Positions 1-8,276 of a DNA stretch of 37,024 bases are shown here, piece by piece (the stretch's first letter is position 1; the number at the start of each line of letters is the position of its first letter). The DNA comes from DASYUM01 sp036001225 (lineage in GTDB: Bacteria; Methylomirabilota; Methylomirabilia; Rokubacteriales; DASRDR01), in contig DASYUM010000083.1 of NCBI GenBank assembly GCA_036001225.1, positions 1 to 37,024 of the forward strand. The letters are read 5' to 3'. Below the pieces are notes generated by a model. That model saw nothing but the letters and a program-made list of their open reading frames with translations, was not told the origin of the DNA and did not search any database. Made by a program: the position numbers and the translations under genes.

Positions 1-36
1 GCCATCACCGGGGATCAGGGTGACCGCGTGTCCCAT
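1..36 (-). CDS. 5' end of a second isocitrate/isopropylmalate dehydrogenase-type gene, cut by window edge
   Basis: Read leftward, these 36 bases encode MGHAVTLIPGDG and are identical to 1348..1383, the first twelve codons of the complete dehydrogenase at 364..1383. The match ends a few bases upstream of the ATG (a shared CGGCTA, then divergence), so this is not a simple continuation of one tandem unit. It could be a true second copy whose remainder lies outside the window, or an assembly overlap at a contig end. Only the start is visible, so function is inferred from the identical copy alone. Confidence 0.5.
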   Translation of the reverse strand, partial: MGHAVTLIPGDG

Positions 37-49
37 CGGCTAGTCGATT

Positions 50-75
50 CGGAGGGGTGTCGGAACACCCCTCCG
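50..75. terminator. Perfect 11-bp stem-loop, possible terminator
   Basis: CGGAGGGGTGT (50-60) is the exact reverse complement of ACACCCCTCCG (65-75), with a 4-base loop. It sits between the dehydrogenase start at the window edge and the REP-like repeats. There is no clear T-tract on either side, so a rho-independent terminator is only a possibility; a transcript-end stabilising hairpin is an alternative. Confidence 0.35.
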
Positions 76-98
76 AGCCCTCCCCAGGAGAGAAGGGC

Positions 99-264
99 GC
101 GCCGCAGGACGTCGCGGGGCGGGGGCCCCGCCGTCCGAGGCGCGCGACCCCAAAGATTGCGCCGCAGGACGTCGCGGGGCGGGGGCCCCGCCGTCCGAGG
201 CGCGCGCACCCCAAAGATTGCGCCGCAGGACGTCGCGGGGCGGGGGCCCCGCCGTCCGAGGCGC
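99..264. repeat. Three tandem REP-like palindromic units
   Basis: Three near-identical units start at 99, 159 and 220 (periods 60 and 61). Each 45-base unit folds on itself as nested inverted repeats: GCGCC pairs with GGCGC, GGACG with CGTCC, and GGGGC with GCCCC around a G-rich loop, with small bulges (GCA/GA and TCGC/GC). The spacers are short and also conserved (ACCCCAAAGATT-like). An inverted, slightly diverged copy lies at 29865..29910 between livH and livM, so this is a dispersed family like REP/BIME elements. The long reading frames that cross it on both strands are low-complexity translations of the repeat. No transposase of the RAYT type is visible in the window. Confidence 0.85.
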
Positions 265-279
265 GCGCACCCAAGAATT

Positions 280-298
280 GCGGCGGCAAAGCCGCCGC
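280..298. terminator. GC-rich hairpin downstream of dehydrogenase gene
   Basis: GCGGCGGC (280-287) and GCCGCCGC (291-298) form a perfect 8-bp stem with an AAA loop. It lies 65 bases past the stop codon of the leftward gene ending at 364, a plausible place for transcription to end, but no T-run follows on the minus strand. The rest of 299-363 shows no recognisable feature. Confidence 0.35.
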
Positions 299-363
299 TC
301 GGAGCGGACTTAGTTGCGCGCGGCGATTGGGTGTCGCGTTGCGCTCCGCGACTCGGACACCTC

Positions 364-1383
<1,020 letters not shown>

Positions 1384-1387
1384 CCGG

Positions 1388-2482
1388 CTACCTCCGGCCG
1401 GCCGGCGGCCCGGCGGGATCGGGCGGCGCCCCGAACCACTTGGCCAGGACCGGCCACAGGCGCGTCGACGCCTGGCGGCCGGCGAACAGCGAGGCGTGCC
1501 CGCCGGGCAGCTCCAGCACGTCGGTGACCGGGCTCCCTACCCGCTCCACCAGCGGCCGGGCCGCCGCCGGCGGGACGATGTTGTCGGCCTGGCCGACCAC
1601 CGCCAGCACCGGGCAGCGGATCCGGCCGAGCTCGACCACGCGGCCGCCGAGCCGGAGCTCGCCCTGGACCAGCCGGTTCTCCTGGTACAGCGCCTTCACC
1701 CACTGGCGGAAGAACGCCCCCGGCATGGGCGCGTAGGTGTTGGCCCAGTGGCTCATGGCCCCGAGCCGGGACACCTGGTCGTCGTCCTCGGCGTTCCACC
1801 AGAGGTTCAGCGCGGCGCTCAGGTTGGCGGTCGGCCGCAAGAGCCCGTAGGCGAGCTGGAAGAACTCGGGCGGGATCATGCCGAGGGTGTCGGCCACCCG
1901 GTCGGCGTCGAAGTAGCGCCGGTCCAGCCGCTGGGTGAACAGGCCGCCCTTCGAGAAGTCGATGGGACCGGCCAGGCTCACCAGCCGATGGATCGGGGCA
2001 TCGGCGTGGAGGGCGAGATGGCAGACGCTGAGGGTCGCCCCCATGCAGTAGCCGAGGATCGAGGTCCGCTCGGCGCCGGACTGGCGCAGGACCTGCCCGA
2101 TCGCCCGCGGCAGCGTCTCCTCCACGCACTCGTCGAGGGTGAGGCCGGCGTCCTCGTCCCCGAACACGCCCCAATCCAGCACGTAGAAGTCGAACCCCTC
2201 CCCCAGCATGAACTCGACCAGGCTCGCCCCGGGCTGGAAGTCGAAGATATCGGGGCGGGTCATGGCCAGGTTCGGGACGAGCAGGACCGGGATGGCGGCC
2301 CGCGGCTCGCTGATGTAGCGGTAGAGCCGCGCCTTCTTGCGGCGATAGATCTCGGTCTTCGGCGTCCCGCCGAGGACCGGCGTCGGCGGGCGGGCGACCA
2401 GCTCCAGGAGCTTCCACGAACGCTGGGCGGCCCGGAGCCACTCGGCCTGCAGGGCCGCCATCAGGTCCATCGTATCCGCCAT
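1388..2482 (-). CDS. phaC: Class III-type poly(3-hydroxyalkanoate) synthase PhaC
   Basis: This 364-residue alpha/beta-hydrolase-fold protein matches the short, class III type of PHA synthase, which polymerises 3-hydroxyacyl-CoA into polyester storage granules. The lipase-like box is GYCMGA with the nucleophile cysteine near residue 146; the aspartate is expected in VVGQADNIVPP and the histidine in LPGGHASLF, completing a Cys-Asp-His triad. The N-terminal part has the family-typical YRRKKARLYRY and PVLLVPNLAMTRPDIFD. Length fits PhaC of class III (about 350-360), which normally needs a PhaE partner; no phaE is seen here. It lies 13 bases downstream of an acyl-CoA ligase and next to an alcohol dehydrogenase, a context in which the ligase could supply CoA-activated monomers. 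That coupling is inference. Confidence 0.85.
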   Translation of the reverse strand: MADTMDLMAALQAEWLRAAQRSWKLLELVARPPTPVLGGTPKTEIYRRKKARLYRYISEPRAAIPVLLVPNLAMTRPDIFDFQPGASLVEFMLGEGFDFYVLDWGVFGDEDAGLTLDECVEETLPRAIGQVLRQSGAERTSILGYCMGATLSVCHLALHADAPIHRLVSLAGPIDFSKGGLFTQRLDRRYFDADRVADTLGMIPPEFFQLAYGLLRPTANLSAALNLWWNAEDDDQVSRLGAMSHWANTYAPMPGAFFRQWVKALYQENRLVQGELRLGGRVVELGRIRCPVLAVVGQADNIVPPAAARPLVERVGSPVTDVLELPGGHASLFAGRQASTRLWPVLAKWFGAPPDPAGPPAGRR

Positions 2483-2495
2483 GGCTCTCCCGCGG

Positions 2496-4004
2496 TCAGA
2501 GCGTCTTGAGGACGCCCTTCAGCACCTTGCCGCCCGGGTTCCGCGGCAGCTCCTCGACGAACCGGACGTGGACCGGGACCTTGTAGTCGGCCAGGCGCGT
2601 GCGGCAGAACCCGATGATCTCCTCGACGGTCGCCTGCTCGCCGGGGCGCAGCACGCAGACCGCCTTGACGACCTCGCCGAAGATCCGATCCGGGTGCGGC
2701 ACCACCGCGCTCTCCAGCACCTTGGGGTGGGCGTTCAGGATCTCCTCGACCTCGATGGAGAACACCTTCTCGCCCCCCCGGTTGATCATGTCCTTCTTGC
2801 GATCGACGACGTAGACGTAGCCGTCCTCGTCGAGCTTGCCGAGATCGCCGGTGTGGAGCCAGCCGTCGGTGACCGCCTGGGCCGTCGCCTCCGGCCGGTT
2901 GAAGTAACCGGGCACCACCTGGCCGCCCTTGATCCACAGCTCCCCGACGGTGCCGGGCGGGAGATCGCGCCCATCCTCGCCGACGATCCGGATGATGGTG
3001 CGGGCCACCGGCAGGCCCACCGAGCTGGCGCGGGGGGCGGCATCGGCGGGCGGCAGGACGGTGCTCAGCGACGAGGTCTCGGTCAACCCGTAGGCGTTGA
3101 CCAGCGCCAGCCCGGGAAAGCGGGCCTGCAGCGCGGCGATCGTCTCGGTCGGCATCGGCGCCCCCGCGTAGGCGATGAGGCGAAGAGCGCTCAGATCGGC
3201 CGCGGCCAGGTGCGGCGAGATCAGCATCAGGGTGCAGATCGTCGGCACCAGGAAGGCGCAGGTGATCCGGTGCTCGGCGAGCTGGCGGATCACCTCCTGG
3301 GTCTTGTAGGCGCCCATGATCACCATCGTGCCGCCCAGCTCGACGAACACGGTGAGCTGGCTGTTGAGCGCGGTGACGTGGAACATCGGCAGGACGATGA
3401 GGGTGCGATCGCTCCCGACGTAGCCGAGGTGGGCCTTGCAGGAGACGTTGTTGAAGAGGATGTTGCGGTGGGTCATCATGGCGCCCTTGGGGAGACCGGT
3501 GGTGCCCGAGGTGTAGAGGATGCAGGCGACGTCCTCGGGCCGGCCGGGCGGCGGCGTCCACCCCGTCGCCGGCTCCGCCAGCAACTCCTCGAAGGTGTGG
3601 AAGCCGGTCCGGGTGCCCCCCGCCGCGATCGTGTGCTTGACCATCGGCAGACTCCCCCGGATGCCGTCCCACACCGCGTGGAAGCTCTCGTGGACGACGA
3701 GGGCCGAGACCTGGGCGTCGTTGATGATGAACTCCAGCTCCTTGCCGGCCAGGCGCGTGTTGAGGGGCAGGCTGACCGCGCCGGCCAGCAGGCAGCCGAA
3801 GTGGGCCACCGCGAACGGGATCCCGTTCGGCAGCAGCAGGCCGACCCGGGCGCCGGGCTCGACGCCCAGTCGGTGGAGCGCGGCGCCGAACCGGCGGGCC
3901 TCGTCGTGGAACTGGCGATACGTCAGCCGGACGTCGCCCTCGACCAGCGCTTCCCGGTCCGGCGCGCGCTCCGTGGTGCGAACCAGCAGGTCCCCGACCC
4001 GCAT
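2496..4004 (-). CDS. Long-chain-type acyl-CoA ligase (AMP-forming)
   Basis: A 502-residue adenylate-forming enzyme that activates a carboxylic acid to acyl-AMP and then acyl-CoA. The P-loop-like motif ILYTSGTTGLPKG is at about 163-174, followed by the aromatic-rich middle motif NAYGLTETSS, the GWLHTGDLGKLDEDGYVYV hinge region, DRKKDMINRGGEKV, and the C-terminal catalytic lysine in PRNPGGKVLKG. The open frame extends far upstream, but the ATG at 4004 is chosen because GGAGGAG lies seven bases before it and the protein then begins as family members do (MRVGDLLVRTTERAPDREAL). The preceding alcohol dehydrogenase stops inside the Shine-Dalgarno region (4022-4024), indicating co-transcription. Chain length of the substrate cannot be told. 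Confidence 0.9.
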   Translation of the reverse strand: MRVGDLLVRTTERAPDREALVEGDVRLTYRQFHDEARRFGAALHRLGVEPGARVGLLLPNGIPFAVAHFGCLLAGAVSLPLNTRLAGKELEFIINDAQVSALVVHESFHAVWDGIRGSLPMVKHTIAAGGTRTGFHTFEELLAEPATGWTPPPGRPEDVACILYTSGTTGLPKGAMMTHRNILFNNVSCKAHLGYVGSDRTLIVLPMFHVTALNSQLTVFVELGGTMVIMGAYKTQEVIRQLAEHRITCAFLVPTICTLMLISPHLAAADLSALRLIAYAGAPMPTETIAALQARFPGLALVNAYGLTETSSLSTVLPPADAAPRASSVGLPVARTIIRIVGEDGRDLPPGTVGELWIKGGQVVPGYFNRPEATAQAVTDGWLHTGDLGKLDEDGYVYVVDRKKDMINRGGEKVFSIEVEEILNAHPKVLESAVVPHPDRIFGEVVKAVCVLRPGEQATVEEIIGFCRTRLADYKVPVHVRFVEELPRNPGGKVLKGVLKTL

Positions 4005-4021
4005 GCAGGCGGCTCCTCCGG

Positions 4022-5149
4022 TCAGAAGCGCACGAGTTGGCGGACGACCTTCCCCTCGTGGAGCGCATCGAAGGCCGCGTTCACGGCCTTCAGCTCGACG
4101 ACCCCGCTGACGAGCTGATCGACCGGCAGCTGACCCGACCGGTAGAGATCGAGGAAGCGCGGCACGTCCCGCTGAGGGATCGCCGAGCCCATGTACGAGC
4201 CCCGCAGCGTCCGCTCCTCGGCGACCAGGCTCAGGGCCTGGAGGGAGACCCGCTGCTCGGGGTGCGGCAGGCCGATCGTGACCGTGGTCCCGCCGCGCCG
4301 CGTCGCCGCGTAGGCCTGGGCGAGGACTCCGGCGTGGCCGACCGCCTCGAAGACATAGTCGGCGCCGCCGTCGGTGACGGCCCGGACCTCGTCTTCGGCC
4401 CGCCCGCCGGCGGCGTCGACGGTATGGGTGGCGCCGAGGCGCCGGGCCATCTCCAGCTTGTCGGCCAGGCGGTCCACCGCCACGATCTGCAGCGCGCCGG
4501 CGAGCCGGGCGCCGAGGATGACGTTGAGCCCGACCCCGCCGAGGCCGAAGACGGCGACCCGGGCGCCCGGCTCCACCCGGGCCGTGTTCACGACGGCGCC
4601 GACGCCGGTCAGCACCGCGCACCCGAAGAGGGCGGCCTTCTCGAGCGGCACCTCGGCGGCGATCGGGATGAGGGACTCGCGGGCCGCCACCGTGTAGCGG
4701 GAGAACGCCGAGACGCCGAGGTGATGCTGGAGCGCCTGCCGGTGGCCGTTGCTGAACCGCCGGGCCCCGGACAGGAGCGTGCCGCGCCCGTTGGCCTGCG
4801 CCCCGCGCTCGCAGAGGGCGGCCCGGCCGACGGCGCAGGGCGCGCACCGCCCGCAGATCGGCACGAACGAGAAGACGACGTGGGTCCCGGGCGCGAGGTC
4901 GGCCACCCCGCTCCCCACCTCGAGGACGGTCCCGCTCGCCTCGTGCCCGAGGACCATGGGCAGCGGGCGAGGGCGGGAGCCGTCGATGACCGAGAGATCG
5001 GAGTGACAGAGACCGGCGGCCCCGATCTCCACCAGCACTTCCCCGGGACCGGGCCCCTCCAGCTCGACCTCCTCCACGAGGAGGGGCTGGGAATCGGCAT
5101 ACGGATGCGGCTTCCCCGACTCGTACAGCACGGCCGCCGGGGTCTTCAC
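4022..5149 (-). CDS. Zinc-dependent alcohol dehydrogenase (MDR family)
   Basis: This 375-residue protein is a full-length zinc alcohol dehydrogenase of the class III-like medium-chain group, oxidising an alcohol with NAD(P). The catalytic zinc ligands appear as Cys48 in AAGLCHSD and His69-Glu70 in LGHEASG; the structural zinc cysteines are at about 99, 102, 105 and 113. The Rossmann glycine motif is FGLGGVGLN and the cofactor-specificity aspartate is likely in VAVDRL. The start is a GTG at 5149; the stop of a short upstream reading frame (see 5149..5214) overlaps it as GTGA, so translation may be coupled. A gene order of alcohol dehydrogenase, acyl-CoA ligase and PHA synthase suggests oxidation of an alcohol to an acid that is activated and stored, but an aldehyde dehydrogenase is missing here. 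Confidence 0.88.
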   Translation of the reverse strand: MKTPAAVLYESGKPHPYADSQPLLVEEVELEGPGPGEVLVEIGAAGLCHSDLSVIDGSRPRPLPMVLGHEASGTVLEVGSGVADLAPGTHVVFSFVPICGRCAPCAVGRAALCERGAQANGRGTLLSGARRFSNGHRQALQHHLGVSAFSRYTVAARESLIPIAAEVPLEKAALFGCAVLTGVGAVVNTARVEPGARVAVFGLGGVGLNVILGARLAGALQIVAVDRLADKLEMARRLGATHTVDAAGGRAEDEVRAVTDGGADYVFEAVGHAGVLAQAYAATRRGGTTVTIGLPHPEQRVSLQALSLVAEERTLRGSYMGSAIPQRDVPRFLDLYRSGQLPVDQLVSGVVELKAVNAAFDALHEGKVVRQLVRF

Positions 5150-5214
5150 GGGAGGCGCCCCCGCCGATCAGGGCCGCGCTCGAGGCAGCGGATCATCAGC
5201 TGAGCTCCGGTCAC
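5149..5214 (-). pseudogene. N-terminal relic of an acetolactate-synthase-like gene
   Basis: Read leftward from the GTG at 5214 the sequence gives VTGAQLMIRCLER, the same as the first 13 residues of the intact gene at 12666..14255, with 37 of about 38 bases identical. After that it diverges to GPDRRGRLP and stops at a TGA that overlaps the GTG start of the alcohol dehydrogenase. A GGGAGG Shine-Dalgarno sits six bases before the GTG. It therefore appears that a second gene of this type once followed the gltK-like gene and was deleted down to its start. The remaining 21-residue frame may now act as a translated leader for the dehydrogenase; an assembly seam is an alternative. Confidence 0.65.
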
Positions 5215-5250
5215 ATCATGCCTCCCTTTCGATCTCCGGCGCCCGCGTCC

Positions 5251-5928
5251 TCACGCCGGCGAGCCCCGCCGTTCGAGATACCGGGCGGTCCGCGACATGG
5301 AGTACGTCAGGACCCAGTAGACGACCGCGATGAAGAGGTACAGCTCGAACGGCTTGATCTCGCGATTGTTGACGATCTGCGCCGCCTTGGTCAGGTCGAC
5401 ATAGCCGATGATCGAGGCCAGCGACGTGTCCTTGAGGAGCACGATCATCTGGGTCACCAGCGAGGGTAGCATGTTGCGGAGCGCCTGGGGCAGCACCACG
5501 TAGCGCATGCTCTGCCCGCCCTTGAAGCCGAGGGCGGTGGCGGCTTCCACCTGGCCCCGCGCCACCGACTGGATGCCGGCCCGCACGATCTCGCCGAAGT
5601 AGGCGGCCTCGAAGACGACGAACGCGGTGAGGGCCACGCCGTACTCCGGGATCGGGAGGCGCAAGAGCTGCGGGATGATGAACCACATCCAGAAGATCAC
5701 CATGACCAGCGGGACACCGCGGAAGAACTCGACGTAGACCGTCGCGGCGCCCCGGAGCCACGCCGCCCGCGCGAGGCGCGCCAGCCCGATGAAGATGCCG
5801 AGCACGAAGCCGAGGATGATGGCCGGGATGGCGAGGCGCAGGGTCCCGCCGGCGAAGCCGCCGAGGCCGAGCAGGCCCTGAACGATCAGGAACTTGTAGT
5901 TCGCCGCGATCACGCCGAAGTCGAGCAT
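5251..5928 (-). CDS. gltK: Polar amino-acid ABC transporter permease (GltK/HisM type)
   Basis: A 225-residue inner-membrane permease of the polar amino-acid uptake family, with an amphipathic N-terminus and about five hydrophobic segments. The cytoplasmic ATPase-contact loop is clear: EIVRAGIQSVARGQVEAATALGF followed by VVLPQALRNMLPSL, the EAA motif of this family. It starts at an ATG three bases after the stop of the sister permease at 5932..6657, so the pair is translated together and would form a heterodimeric channel. Upstream genes encode the binding protein and ATPase. Glutamate/aspartate as substrate is inferred from the binding protein and from the neighbouring glutamate dehydrogenase. 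Confidence 0.88.
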   Translation of the reverse strand: MLDFGVIAANYKFLIVQGLLGLGGFAGGTLRLAIPAIILGFVLGIFIGLARLARAAWLRGAATVYVEFFRGVPLVMVIFWMWFIIPQLLRLPIPEYGVALTAFVVFEAAYFGEIVRAGIQSVARGQVEAATALGFKGGQSMRYVVLPQALRNMLPSLVTQMIVLLKDTSLASIIGYVDLTKAAQIVNNREIKPFELYLFIAVVYWVLTYSMSRTARYLERRGSPA

Positions 5929-5931
5929 GGC

Positions 5932-6657
5932 TCACCCCGGCTCGACCCGGACACGGGCGATCAGCCCCGGGATGGCGAAGTGCCGCTCGACGCGGGCCAT
6001 GACGGCCGCGATGGCGACGCACATGACGAGGTAGATGAGGGTGCCCGCGGTCAGCGCCTCGATCGCGCGGGCGGTGTACGTCTCGATCTGCCGCGTCTGG
6101 AACGTCAGCTCGGCCACGCTGATCGTGAGCGCCACCGACGAGTTCTTCAGGAGCGCCAGCGACTCGTTGGTGGCCGGGGGGACGATGAGCCGGAGCGCGA
6201 TGGGCACGATGACGAGCCGGTAGGCCCGCCACACGTTGAAGCCGAGCGCCACCGACGCCTCGAACTGAGTCCGCGGGATGGCGAGGATGCCCGAGCGGAT
6301 GACCTCCGAGAAGCGGGCCCCGTGGTAGACGCCCAGCGCGACCATGCCCGCCCAGAACTCGGGGTGGTGGTTGAACACCCAGTCCTGGACGGGCTGCGGC
6401 AGGAGCGGCGGGACGCCGAAGTACCAGAAGAACATCCAGACGAGGAGCGGGACGTTGCGGAAGAACTCGACGTAGAAGGCCCCGATGGCTCGCAGCGGCG
6501 CCAGCGGCACCGTGCGCATCGCGCCCGACAGGATGCCGAGCCCGACCGCCAGCAGCCAGGCAAGGGCCGAGATGGCCAGCGTCGTCAGGACGCCCTGGAG
6601 CAGCCAGGCGCCCGACTGGCCGCTCCAGAGCACGCTCCAGTTGAACTGGTAACCCAT
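5932..6657 (-). CDS. gltJ: Polar amino-acid ABC transporter permease (GltJ type)
   Basis: This 241-residue protein is the second permease of the importer. It shows the GltJ-like YVEFFRNVPLLVWMFFWYFG segment, a hydrophobic N-terminal half and the EAA loop EVIRSGILAIPRTQFEASVALGF with the following IVPIALRLIVPP. The start is the ATG at 6657 (MGYQFNWSVLWSG), seven bases after the binding-protein stop. It is somewhat longer than its partner, as is normal for GltJ versus GltK. It would sit in the cytoplasmic membrane and pair with the permease at 5251..5928, with the ATPase at 7529..8269 bound underneath. Confidence 0.88.
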   Translation of the reverse strand: MGYQFNWSVLWSGQSGAWLLQGVLTTLAISALAWLLAVGLGILSGAMRTVPLAPLRAIGAFYVEFFRNVPLLVWMFFWYFGVPPLLPQPVQDWVFNHHPEFWAGMVALGVYHGARFSEVIRSGILAIPRTQFEASVALGFNVWRAYRLVIVPIALRLIVPPATNESLALLKNSSVALTISVAELTFQTRQIETYTARAIEALTAGTLIYLVMCVAIAAVMARVERHFAIPGLIARVRVEPG

Positions 6658-6664
6658 GGCGGCG

Positions 6665-7516
6665 CTACTTCACCTGGGACAGGAGGAACTCCTTGACCTC
6701 CGGCGTCAGCGGGTAGGGCACCTCGCCCTTGGCGCCGAACCACTTGTCGTACAGCTCGAAGTACTTCCCCGACCGGAGCGCCTCTTTGAGGCCCTCGTCG
6801 ACGACCCCCTTGAAGTCGGCCTCCCCCTTCCGCATCGCCATGCCGTACGGCTCCCGGGAGTAGAAGGCCCCGACGACCTCCCAGTCGTCGGGCTTCGGCG
6901 CCTTGGCCTTCAGCCCCGCGAGCTGGATGCCGTCGTTCGTGTAGGCGTCGACCTGACCCTGGACCAGCGCCTGGAAGGCCGACGGCTGGTCGGGGAACTC
7001 CCGCAGGTTGGCGGTCGGCACCTTCTCCCGGATGATCTTCGCGTTCGTGGAGCCTTGCTGGGCGGCGATCCGCTTCCCGGCGATGTTGTCGATCCCCTTG
7101 ATCGGGTTCCCCTTCTTGACCAGGAACTGGGCGCCGGTCAGGAAGAAGGTGAGGCTGAAGTCGACGCTCTGGCGCCGCTCCGGCGTGTCGGTCATGGTCT
7201 CGGCGATGAGGTCCACCGCGTTGGCCTGGAGCAGGGGGATGCGGGTGGCCGGCGCCGATTCCTTCTTCTCGACCTTGATCGGCTTGCCGAGCTTCTTGGA
7301 GAGCGCGGGGACAATCGCCTGGTCGACCAGATCGATCGAGAAGCCCACCCACTCGTTGTTCTTGTTGATGAACCCGAACGGCGGGGAGCCGGTGCGGGTG
7401 CCGATGACGAGCACGCCGGTCCGGCCGATCTTCTCGAGCGTGGTCTCGGCGAAGGCGGGCGCCGCGAGGGCCAGCACGACCGTCACCGCGAGGAGGATGG
7501 AATAGACGCGCTTCAT
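6665..7516 (-). CDS. gltI: Periplasmic glutamate/aspartate-type binding protein
   Basis: A 283-residue family-3 solute-binding protein. Residues 1-23 form a Sec signal peptide (MKRVYSILLAV..., cleavage after AFA). The mature part begins TLEKIGRTGVLVIGTRTGSPPFGF, typical of this family, continues with VGFSIDLVDQ, and has the ligand-pocket arginine region in ETMTDTPERRQSVDFS. The C-terminus LYDKWFGAKGEVPYPLTPEVKEFL resembles GltI-like glutamate/aspartate binders. A GGAGG Shine-Dalgarno lies five bases before the ATG at 7516. It would capture the amino acid in the periplasm and deliver it to the GltJK-like permeases. Implies a diderm cell. Substrate is inferred from family resemblance and context. 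Confidence 0.88.
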   Translation of the reverse strand: MKRVYSILLAVTVVLALAAPAFAETTLEKIGRTGVLVIGTRTGSPPFGFINKNNEWVGFSIDLVDQAIVPALSKKLGKPIKVEKKESAPATRIPLLQANAVDLIAETMTDTPERRQSVDFSLTFFLTGAQFLVKKGNPIKGIDNIAGKRIAAQQGSTNAKIIREKVPTANLREFPDQPSAFQALVQGQVDAYTNDGIQLAGLKAKAPKPDDWEVVGAFYSREPYGMAMRKGEADFKGVVDEGLKEALRSGKYFELYDKWFGAKGEVPYPLTPEVKEFLLSQVK

Positions 7517-7528
7517 GGTGGCCTCCAG

Positions 7529-8269
7529 TCAGTGCGTGAGGATCTTGGAGAGGAATTGCCGGGCCCGATCGGTCTTCGGGTTGGCGAAGAACGCCTCGGG
7601 GTGGGCGTCCTCGACGACCTGCCCGGCGTCCATGAAGACGACGCGGTGGGCAACCCGGCGGGCGAACCCCATCTCGTGGGTGACGACCATCATGGTCATG
7701 CCGTCCTTGGCGAGGAGCGTCATCACATCGAGGACCTCGTTGATCATCTCGGGATCGAGCGCCGAGGTGGGCTCGTCGAAGAGCATGATCTGGGGTTGCA
7801 TGGCCAGGGCCCGAGCGATCGCCACCCGCTGCTGCTGGCCCCCGGACAGGTTGGCCGGATAGTTCCCGGCCTTGTCCGGGATCCCGACCCGCTCCAGGAG
7901 CGCCCGCGCCGTCTTGTCGGCTTCGGCGTGGTCGACGCCCCGCACCTTGAGCGGCGCCAGCATGATGTTCTCGAGCGCCGTCTTGTGGGGGAAGAGGTTG
8001 AACGACTGGAACACCATGCCGACCCGGGTACGGAGCCGGGGCAGGTCCACGCCGGGCTGGGTGAGGGACTGACCGAGGACGACCAGGTCGCCGGCCTGGA
8101 TCTTCTCGAGCACGTTGACACAGCGGATGAGCGTGCTCTTGCCGGACCCAGACGGCCCGCACACGACCACGACCTCCCCGGGCGCGACGGTCAGGTTGAT
8201 GTCGTTGAGGACGTGGAGCTTGCCGTAATACTTGTGGACGGCTTTGAACTCGATCATCGGCGCGGTCAT
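7529..8269 (-). CDS. gltL: Polar amino-acid ABC transporter ATPase (GltL/GlnQ type)
   Basis: A 246-residue ABC ATPase. The Walker A is GPSGSGKST, the Q-loop lies in VGMVFQSFNLFPHKTALENI, the signature is LSGGQQQRVAIARAL, Walker B is IMLFDEPTSALDPE, and the H-loop is VTHEMGFARRVAHRV. The sequence after the Q-loop (SFNLFPHKTALENIMLAP) is the hallmark of the polar amino-acid subgroup. The ATG at 8269 lies seven bases after the stop of the glutamate dehydrogenase gene; an internal ATG (MIEFKAVHKYYG) four codons downstream is an alternative start. It energises the importer formed by the next three genes. Confidence 0.92.
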   Translation of the reverse strand: MTAPMIEFKAVHKYYGKLHVLNDINLTVAPGEVVVVCGPSGSGKSTLIRCVNVLEKIQAGDLVVLGQSLTQPGVDLPRLRTRVGMVFQSFNLFPHKTALENIMLAPLKVRGVDHAEADKTARALLERVGIPDKAGNYPANLSGGQQQRVAIARALAMQPQIMLFDEPTSALDPEMINEVLDVMTLLAKDGMTMMVVTHEMGFARRVAHRVVFMDAGQVVEDAHPEAFFANPKTDRARQFLSKILTH

Positions 8270-8276
8270 CCGTGGC

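Noticed and set aside
99..264. Three regularly spaced repeats that might be a CRISPR array
   Set aside because: The spacers are themselves near-identical and only about 15 bases, the units are longer palindromes, and no cas genes are near.
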